From: JANXVV01 sp038230975 | GTDB taxonomy: Bacteria; Planctomycetota; Phycisphaerae; Tepidisphaerales; Tepidisphaeraceae | Assembly (NCBI GenBank): GCA_038230975.1 | Contig: JBBRMF010000086.1 | Coordinates: forward strand, 1-18,282 | DNA: 18,282 bases | Direction: 5' to 3' | Shown here: one piece after another, positions 13,489-18,282 of the stretch | How positions within the stretch are numbered: position 1 is the stretch's first letter | Layout: the number at the start of each line of letters is the position of its first letter | Position numbers and translations under genes: made by a program | Notes under the pieces: generated by a model | The model's input: only the letters and a program-made list of their open reading frames with translations | The model's database searches: none | What the model was told of the DNA's origin: nothing

Positions 13489-14031
13489 TCAGTCCCGCAG
13501 CGCGCCGAGTCTTTCTCGCAGCATCGCTCGGCCTTTCGTCAGCCGGGCATTGATCGTGGCTGCGGATACATCAAGCAAGTCCGCCAGCTCCTGATACGTG
13601 CAGTCCTGATAATAGTAGAGCATGATCGCCTCGCGATATGCCTCCGGCAGGCGTTGCACTTCGGCCATCAATCGATCCGTTTCTTCCTGTTGATGCAGGT
13701 CGTTGTTTCGGGCTTCGATATTTTCTTCGGCACCCAGCCCCAAGGCGCTGTAACTGACTTCCGTCCGCTGGGCGCTTTTCAACCAATCCAGGCAGGTCCG
13801 GGCGGCAATGCCGAAAAGCCATGACCCGAAGCGATCTGGGTCCGCCAAGGTGTTTAGCCCGCGGAACCCGCGTAGCAATGTCTCCTGGGCAAGATCTTCG
13901 GCCGCCGAGGCATTCCGCACGCGAGAATGGCAAAGAGCAGTGACGCGCGCGGCCCAGCGGCGCACGAGCGTTTCGTACGCGGCAGAATGTCCCGCCAGGG
14001 TTTGGCGAACCAGGTCACCGTCGCCGTCCAA
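13489..14031 (-). CDS. ECF-type RNA polymerase sigma factor
   Basis: A 180-residue extracytoplasmic-function sigma factor. Region 2 (about 16-88) has A-E-D-L-A-Q-E-T-L-L-R-G-F-R-G-L (45-60, core and -10 recognition) and W-L-F-G-I-A-A-R-T-C-L-D-W-L-K (71-85). Region 4 (127-177) has L-P-E-A-Y-R-E-A-I-M-L-Y-Y-Y, T-Y-Q-E-L-A-D-L-L-D-V-S and T-I-N-A-R-L-T-K-G-R, a -35-binding helix-turn-helix. Region 3 is absent, as expected. The best start is TTG 14031 because GGAGG lies four bases upstream and no better codon is near; TTG may limit expression. The anti-sigma gene follows after 26 bases. The divergent secreted-protein gene is a candidate target. Confidence 0.93.
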   Translation of the reverse strand: MDGDGDLVRQTLAGHSAAYETLVRRWAARVTALCHSRVRNASAAEDLAQETLLRGFRGLNTLADPDRFGSWLFGIAARTCLDWLKSAQRTEVSYSALGLGAEENIEARNNDLHQQEETDRLMAEVQRLPEAYREAIMLYYYQDCTYQELADLLDVSAATINARLTKGRAMLRERLGALRD

Positions 14032-14048
14032 TTTGCCTCCGGTCTAGG

Positions 14049-14124
14049 AGTCAGTAGATCGAAACCAAAAAAGTAATAGCGGCTTAGAAAATAATACTAA
14101 CTTCGTCGATCCGTTCTACTGACT
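14049..14124. promoter_or_regulatory. 10-bp inverted repeat spanning the divergent promoter region
   Basis: AGTCAGTAGA (14049-14058) and its exact reverse complement TCTACTGACT (14115-14124) flank a 56-base AT-rich core in the 115-base gap between the sigma operon and the secreted-protein gene. The sequences TCGA and TCGAT sit just inside each arm. This symmetry suits an operator pair or matching promoter elements read outward, for example ECF -35-like boxes, but no recognised consensus is met. Confidence 0.45.
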
Positions 14125-14146
14125 GTTACCTTAACCAGGAGATGTT

Positions 14147-15376
14147 ATGCGAAAAATGGCGGCTTTTTGTGGAATATTTTTGACTTCGTCAATGGCTCTG
14201 GCCGGACCGGTTCCGGGCAAGCTCGTGGTTCACGAGTGGGGCACCTTCACGAACTTTGCGGGATCGGACGGAGCCTATCTGGATTACCGGCCGTTAGTGG
14301 GAAGCGATCTGCCGAATTTTGTGTTGGATCGACAAAAGCAGAACATGCTTCAGAAAAAGGTCGATCTGCTTTCTTTCACGAAAACGGCGCTCTACACGCG
14401 AAGCCGGATGGAAACGCCGGTCACCTATTTCTATACGGAGGTGCCGATGGCTCTGAAAGTCCGCGTGGATTTCCCACAGGGTTTGCTGACGGAGTTTTAT
14501 CCACCCGTAGTGCAAATGGGGCCACCGTCGGATTCGAAGAACAAGGATGCGAAACCCGCGATTGGTAAGGGTTTTTTGGATTGGGGGCAGGTAACGGTAT
14601 TTCCACCGAATCAGTTGGAGGCTTCGCGCCGGAGAATCCCGGCGGTGGAAACCGGCAATCCCTATGCGGCTGCGCGCGAGACCGATTCTGACATTGTCTG
14701 GGCGAGCAATGTTACGGGGAACTATATGGAAAAATTCTTATTCTATCGGGGCGTGGGGAATTTTGAATTGCCGTTGAAAATGCAATCGACGGGAAACGAT
14801 CATTTTCAGATCACGAATGTTGGGAAAGAGCCCATCCATGGCGCGTTTCTCGTGCAGGTGCGCGAAGGGACAATTCGTTTCACGCGGGTCGGCAACATTG
14901 AGAAACAAGCTCAGGCGATTCTGACCGGAAAAACTCAATCGCTCGATGATCTGGGGAAGGCGATGGCGAAAGATCTAGTAGCCGACGGCCTCTATGAGAA
15001 GGAGGCGGTGGCGATGGTGAACACCTGGAAATCATCGTGGTTTGGAGAGGAAGGCACTCGATTGTTGTATCTGCTTCCGCAGTCATTCACGGATAAAGAA
15101 TTGCCTTTGAACATTGCCCCGAAGCCGCAGAAGTGTGTGCGCGTGATGGTGGGACGATTGGAGACGCTGACGCCGGAGATGGAAGATCGGATTCACCAGC
15201 TCCTAGGGCAATTGGGTGCGGCAGATTGCGCGCAACGAGAAGAGGCAACACGGCAGTTAAAATTGATGGGTCGCTTTGCGGAGCCTGCTTTGCAGCGGGT
15301 AAGTTCGGAAGTTCGAAATTCCGAATTACGCGAGAGCGCCGCGATGGTATTGGCGAATCTTCGGAATGAGAATTAG
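14147..15376 (+). CDS. Secreted protein of unknown function with H-E-W-G-T-F signature
   Basis: A 409-residue exported protein. AGGAG lies five bases before ATG 14147, and the first 19 residues form a signal peptide (cleavage near A-L-A|G-P). The mature protein begins with V-V-H-E-W-G-T-F-T (27-35), then G-S-D-G-A-Y-L-D-Y-R-P-L. An R-M-E-T-P-V-T-Y-F-Y-T segment near 85-95 follows. I recognise this combination as recurring in planctomycete and verrucomicrobial genomes, without a known function. The last 65 residues form a short HEAT-like repeat (L-G-A-A-D-C-A-Q-R-E-E-A-T-R-Q-L). The gene is divergent from the ECF sigma/anti-sigma operon, suggesting shared regulation. Enzymatic motifs are not evident. 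Confidence 0.8.
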   Translation: MRKMAAFCGIFLTSSMALAGPVPGKLVVHEWGTFTNFAGSDGAYLDYRPLVGSDLPNFVLDRQKQNMLQKKVDLLSFTKTALYTRSRMETPVTYFYTEVPMALKVRVDFPQGLLTEFYPPVVQMGPPSDSKNKDAKPAIGKGFLDWGQVTVFPPNQLEASRRRIPAVETGNPYAAARETDSDIVWASNVTGNYMEKFLFYRGVGNFELPLKMQSTGNDHFQITNVGKEPIHGAFLVQVREGTIRFTRVGNIEKQAQAILTGKTQSLDDLGKAMAKDLVADGLYEKEAVAMVNTWKSSWFGEEGTRLLYLLPQSFTDKELPLNIAPKPQKCVRVMVGRLETLTPEMEDRIHQLLGQLGAADCAQREEATRQLKLMGRFAEPALQRVSSEVRNSELRESAAMVLANLRNEN

Positions 15377-15403
15377 ACCTTCTAGCGGTTGTTGTATCCT
15401 GAC

Positions 15404-15476
15404 GAACCGGTTTAGTAGCGGAGCGCTTTCGTACAGCCTGAAAGCGCTCCGCTGCGCGTTGCGGCTAAACCAGTTC
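15404..15476. repeat. Compound palindrome (REP/MITE-like or structured terminator)
   Basis: Two nested inverted repeats: the outer arms GAACCGGTTTAG (15404-15415) and CTAAACCAGTTC (15465-15476) match at 11 of 12 positions. The inner arms AGCGGAGCGCTTTC (15417-15430) and GAAAGCGCTCCGCT (15440-15453) are a perfect 14-base match around a 9-base loop. An 11-base unpaired segment lies on one side only. It sits 28 bases after the secreted-protein gene and 105 bases before the CDF gene. No T tract follows, so a simple terminator is less likely than a dispersed repeat. The rest of the 204-base gap shows nothing definite. Confidence 0.7.
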
Positions 15477-15580
15477 GGGACAGCCGTACATGGCCTGAAT
15501 AGTGTTCTAGTCAAAAGCGAAAACATTGCCATTTCCCTCGCGATTCGATTCGTGGCATACTCCCATGGAGAATTGTCACG

Positions 15581-16537
15581 ATGCGAACTCGTCTCCGAGA
15601 TTTTTTCGTTTACATCCCGAAGATCGAAGCCAGAGCCGCGCTCATTTCGATTGCGGTGGGGTTGGCGATGCTCGCGGTGAAGTTTCTTGCGTATTTGCGG
15701 ACCGGATCCACCGCCATTCTTTCTGATGCCCTTGAAGGAATCGTCAACATCATAGCCGGTGGGTTTGCGGCATATTCATTGGCCACCGCGCATCGCCCGG
15801 CGGATGAAGAGCACCCGTACGGTCACGGTAAAGTAGAGTTTCTATCGGCCGGGTTCGAAGGGGGAATGATTGTTCTGGCGGCGCTGATCATGGTCGGTGA
15901 GGCAGCCAAACGCATTCACGAAATTCACCGGCATGGGGCGAAAATCGAAGAGATTCTCTATGGACTTCTGCTGCTTGCCGTCGCGATGGCGGTGCATGCG
16001 GTGCTCGGCACGTATCTGATCCGGCTCGGCAAGCGGCAGAGCTCCATCACGCTGGAAGCCGATGGATGGCATCTGTTGACGGATGCCGCCACCAGCGGGA
16101 TGGCAATGTTCTCACTCGTGCTGGTGACGGTCACCGGGTGGGTTTACGCGGATCCGTTGGGGGCGATTGCGATTGCGATTTATATCTCCTGGACCGGAAT
16201 GGGACTTCTTCGTCGCGCGGCTGCGGGGTTGATGGATGAACAAGACAACGCCGACGGCCGTCTGCTTCGCGAGATTCTGGACGCCCACGTGCATGGCCGT
16301 GACCCGCGAATTTGCAGTTATCACAAGCTACGCCATCGGCATAGCGGGCGATACCACTGGGTCGATTTCCATATGATGGTGCCCGCCTGGTGGGATATTC
16401 AGCGCGGTCATAATGTGGCCAGCACGATTGAATATGAGATCGAGCAGGCGCTGGGAGTGGGAAATGCGACGGCGCATGTTGAGCCGTGCGTAGATGAAAA
16501 ATGCACCGCTTGTGAAGCAGCGAAAACAACAGTGTGA
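15581..16537 (+). CDS. Cation diffusion facilitator (CDF) family metal transporter
   Basis: A 318-residue inner-membrane proton-driven metal exporter of normal CDF size with a set of hydrophobic helices (about 20-38, 45-68, 92-108, 126-148, 172-190, 192-210) and a cytoplasmic C-terminal domain. Helix 2 carries S-D-A-L-E-G-I-V-N (D49), and the loop D-E-E-H-P-Y-G-H-G-K-V-E (75-86) is the family signature. Helix 5 has A-D-G-W-H-L-L-T-D-A (D161, H164, D168). The C-terminal domain contains several His residues (H248, H252, H254, H259, H264) and a Cys tail C303-x4-C308-x2-C311. Helix 2 has G53 where zinc-type members such as FieF have the second Asp, so metal specificity is uncertain (Zn, Fe, Mn or Co). 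Start ATG 15581 has GGAG about ten bases upstream. Confidence 0.92.
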   Translation: MRTRLRDFFVYIPKIEARAALISIAVGLAMLAVKFLAYLRTGSTAILSDALEGIVNIIAGGFAAYSLATAHRPADEEHPYGHGKVEFLSAGFEGGMIVLAALIMVGEAAKRIHEIHRHGAKIEEILYGLLLLAVAMAVHAVLGTYLIRLGKRQSSITLEADGWHLLTDAATSGMAMFSLVLVTVTGWVYADPLGAIAIAIYISWTGMGLLRRAAAGLMDEQDNADGRLLREILDAHVHGRDPRICSYHKLRHRHSGRYHWVDFHMMVPAWWDIQRGHNVASTIEYEIEQALGVGNATAHVEPCVDEKCTACEAAKTTV

Positions 16538-16548
16538 GGCGGAGTATT

Positions 16549-16640
16549 TTTTAGCGGCAGCGCCGAAGGCACACGTTTTCTTATCGACACAAAAGAAAAT
16601 AGTGTGCCTTCGGCACGACCGTTAAAATGGGGCGCTAAAA
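16549..16640. repeat. Compound palindrome between convergent genes (possible bidirectional terminator)
   Basis: Outer arms TTTTAGCG (16549-16556) and CGCTAAAA (16633-16640) enclose perfect 13-base arms GCCGAAGGCACAC (16562-16574) and GTGTGCCTTCGGC (16602-16614), and a further inner pair TTTTCTT (16576-16582) and AAGAAAA (16593-16599). It lies between the ends of the CDF and NIPSNAP genes, so it may terminate both. The layout (T-T-T-A-G outer arm, strong inner arm, one-sided spacer, C-T-A-A-A) resembles the element at 15404-15476. Confidence 0.65.
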
Positions 16641-16649
16641 GGGGACAGA

Positions 16650-17105
16650 TTACTTAATCGGCGAGTAGTCCGTCGCGGCTAGAAATACGCTCTCCACATG
16701 CTCGACCAGTTTCCCGTTCAATTCTGAATCCTCGCGGGCTTTTTTCCAGTCTGGATCGGATTGAAACGCCTTCCACATTTTGTCGCGGGTTTCGCGATCG
16801 GGATAGGCCAGGATATACACCAGGGTGTTGGTGGATTTGTCGACTTCACCTGGGGTTGGTTTATCGAGCGGAACGGGAGTCCAGTATCCAATGATCGTCA
16901 TGCCATGCTTGAGAAACAGGCTATTCGTGTGTTCGCGAAACCGCGTGTGCAGGGCATCGATCTTTCCAGGGGCAGCGGTGTAGGTGCGCATTTCAAAGCA
17001 GCCGTGCTTGCCTTCCACTTTGGCTTCCTTTCCTGGCTCGCCTGCGTGTAGGCCGCTGGTGATGAGGGTGATGATTGAGATCAGTAGGATCAGATGTTTC
17101 AGCAT
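16650..17105 (-). CDS. Secreted NIPSNAP-family protein
   Basis: A 151-residue protein. ATG 17105 is chosen over longer in-frame extensions because GGAG lies four bases upstream and it begins a signal peptide (M-L-K-H, hydrophobic 5-17, cleavage near L-H-A|G at 20-22). The mature part is a single dimeric alpha-beta-barrel-like NIPSNAP domain: F-E-M-R-T-Y-T-A-A-P-G-K-I-D-A-L-H-T-R-F-R near its start, I-I-G-Y-W-T-P centrally, then V-Y-I-L-A-Y-P-D-R-E and W-K-A-F-Q-S-D-P-D-W. NIPSNAP proteins have no agreed biochemical role. The gene is downstream of the coiled-coil gene on the same strand, but a REP-like cluster separates them. Confidence 0.85.
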   Translation of the reverse strand: MLKHLILLISIITLITSGLHAGEPGKEAKVEGKHGCFEMRTYTAAPGKIDALHTRFREHTNSLFLKHGMTIIGYWTPVPLDKPTPGEVDKSTNTLVYILAYPDRETRDKMWKAFQSDPDWKKAREDSELNGKLVEHVESVFLAATDYSPIK

Positions 17106-17197
17106 GGGTCTCCGGGTAGATGAAGGGTCTATCGAACAGAGACGATCGTGGCCGATTGTGAGAAAAAAAGCAAAAGGCAGAAGAGGGTGAAATGAGA

Positions 17198-17295
17198 AAG
17201 CCTCGGAGGGGCGACAGGTATCTGTCGCCCCTCCGGGGCTTGATGTGCGGCTCTGCCCACATTCCACTAAATTCTGTTGCCACTCCGTGGCTTGA
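17198..17295. repeat. REP-like cluster of three 20-22 nt units, forming a 20-bp hairpin
   Basis: Unit A, 17222-17243, contains the stem GCCCC-TCC-GGGGC. Unit B, 17274-17295, is a direct repeat with 19 of 22 positions identical and the stem GCCAC-TCC-GTGGC. Unit A', 17198-17217, is the inverted copy of A with one difference. A' and A pair over 20 bases around the loop GTAT. On the minus strand the hairpin is followed by a loose T-rich stretch (CTTTCTCATTTC), so it might also terminate the coiled-coil transcript. It fills much of the 197-base gap between the two minus-strand genes; the remainder shows nothing else. Confidence 0.7.
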
Positions 17296-17302
17296 TTCAA
17301 AT

Positions 17303-17890
17303 TCAGGCGGCTTCGGCGCGGGGTTCACCGTTGAAGCGGAAACTGCTGCCTGATTTGCCGGAGTCTTTGTTCTCCTTGGCGGCTTCCTTGCTCGTGCTGA
17401 CGGCGGTATTCGGGGTCGTGCCGCTTGCGCTGTTGCCATTGGCGGACTTCTTCGTCGTGAGCAGCGCGGACATCGCGGCCAGGGCTTCTTCGTCTTCCTT
17501 GCTGGGAAGTTGAACCTTGTAGGCATCGCGCTCGGCGGTCAGCTTCTCGATGCTGTCGGTTTGCTCGGTACCCTTCTTCTCAAGGGAATTGACTTGTTCC
17601 TGCAGATTGCCGAGGCGCTGGCCCTGGCGATCGATGACGGCTTCGGCTTGTTCGCGGGCGACGGTCAGTCTCGAAACCTGGGCTTCCAGATATTCGATCG
17701 ACTCTGTCTGCCGTGACAGCTCGGTCGCCTGCTCTTTGTTCTTCATCTCATGATCGGTGATGAGCGAACATTGATCGACAATCGTCTGTTGTTGCTGGCG
17801 AATTTTGTCCGCGTCGGTTTTGATGCGGTTGGACTGCTGAACGATGACCTGCTTGGCTTCGTTGAGCGCCTGTGCGAATGACATATCCAT
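17303..17890 (-). CDS. Coiled-coil protein of unknown function
   Basis: A 195-residue protein. ATG 17890 is supported by AAGGAG seven bases upstream; the longer open frame to 17968 is leader. Residues about 5-125 form an almost unbroken coiled coil rich in Q, E, K and R (for example Q-S-N-R-I-K-T-D-A-D-K-I-R-Q-Q-Q-Q-T), interrupted at most around 45-55. Residues 130-150 are a short acidic helix (L-P-S-K-E-D-E-E-A-L-A-A-M). The C-terminus is a Ser/Thr/Lys/Gly-rich disordered tail. There is no signal peptide or membrane helix, so it is probably cytoplasmic and structural or an adaptor. I do not recognise a family. Confidence 0.75.
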   Translation of the reverse strand: MDMSFAQALNEAKQVIVQQSNRIKTDADKIRQQQQTIVDQCSLITDHEMKNKEQATELSRQTESIEYLEAQVSRLTVAREQAEAVIDRQGQRLGNLQEQVNSLEKKGTEQTDSIEKLTAERDAYKVQLPSKEDEEALAAMSALLTTKKSANGNSASGTTPNTAVSTSKEAAKENKDSGKSGSSFRFNGEPRAEAA

Positions 17891-18282
17891 GGTGCGTCTC
17901 CTTCTTGGGTTCGCGTTAAGTTCAGCGTCGGTGGCCAAGCGGCCTTTCATGCTCCTATACAGTGGCAATCACGACCGCCGTAGTTCTCTGCCTTATTCTT
18001 TCGGCGCGACAGGCTGGGGGGTTTAGGCTAATTATTCCCTTCATGCTCCCGCATCTTTGTCGACATCCTGTAGTTTATTTCGGCTGGAACGGGACCGCCA
18101 ATAAGAAGTGACGGGACTATTTTGTGAACGCCGGTGAGAAACGGGTGAAAGACGATTGGGCCGAAGGAAGGCTCAAAAAGACCGGGTAAACATTCTTGGG
18201 AAGATTCCATTATGGGACGGAGATGAATGGGACAGGGACTCAGGCGGACCTGAGGGTTCCAATTCACATAGCCCGTCGTTTA
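17891..18282. other. Gene-free stretch upstream of the coiled-coil gene
   Basis: No convincing gene is visible. A 79-codon minus-strand frame at 18028-18267 lacks a ribosome-binding site and has unnatural composition. The stretch should hold the coiled-coil promoter; TATAGG is near 17956-17961 on the minus strand, but no -35 partner fits. A short hairpin CTCAGG-CGGA-CCTGAG lies at 18239-18254. Confidence 0.5.

Noticed and set aside
17198..17295. CRISPR-like repeats
   Set aside because: Only three short units, one inverted, with no regular spacers and no cas genes.
17106..17300. N-terminal extension of the NIPSNAP protein
   Set aside because: Translates the REP-like units; the internal ATG 17105 has a ribosome-binding site and a signal peptide.
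16993..17526. 177-codon minus-strand frame across the REP-like cluster
   Set aside because: Runs through the coiled-coil gene out of frame and through repeats; Arg/Pro-rich artefact.
18028..18267. 79-codon minus-strand frame at the right end
   Set aside because: No ribosome-binding site, no motif, unusual composition; treated as non-coding.

Overview
The window looks like chromosomal DNA of a planctomycete. Signs are a secreted protein with an H-E-W-G-T-F signature and a HEAT-like tail, a secreted leucine-rich-repeat protein fused to a Cys-rich metal-binding tail, an ECF sigma factor with a ZAS/FecR anti-sigma partner, single housekeeping genes scattered among hypothetical genes, and short palindromic repeats between genes. 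The class (perhaps Phycisphaerae-like) is a guess from gene style. No rRNA, tRNA, CRISPR array, transposase or phage gene was found.

Layout. 1-1471 (-): most of uvrC, running off the left edge. 1550-3951 (+): HD-domain protein, hisA and a secreted serine hydrolase, closely spaced. 4004-5587: an orphan HicB-like antitoxin (-), an unrecognised protein (+) and a DUF433/DUF5615 toxin-antitoxin-like pair (+). 5596-7911: a secreted SMP-30/gluconolactonase-like protein (-) divergent from a uronate-isomerase-like protein (+), perhaps a sugar-acid pair. 8083-9616 (-): a secreted LRR protein followed by a second, divergent DUF433/DUF5615 pair whose genes abut in frame (TAA-ATG). 9763-12092 (+): dnaX and ybaB. 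12098-14031 (-): ECF sigma factor and membrane anti-sigma/FecR protein, divergent from the H-E-W-G-T-F protein gene (14147-15376, +). 15581-16537 (+): a CDF metal-efflux transporter bracketed by two compound palindromes. 16650-17890 (-): a secreted NIPSNAP protein and a coiled-coil protein, separated by a REP-like cluster. 17891-18282: no convincing gene.

The most striking signal is in dnaX. A run of ten A's holds an in-frame A AAA AAG heptamer, and both alternative frames stop within 14 bases, so the gene very probably encodes tau plus a gamma-like short form (about 390 residues). Next come the REP-like units at 17198-17295, where two copies differ by a compensatory stem change. Third are the two DUF433/DUF5615 modules and the orphan HicB within 5 kb. 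I did not find a clearly new multi-gene system. The best candidates for undescribed biology are the sigma/anti-sigma/H-E-W-G-T-F divergon, the LRR/metal-binding protein upstream of a toxin-antitoxin module, and the unrecognised protein at 4279.
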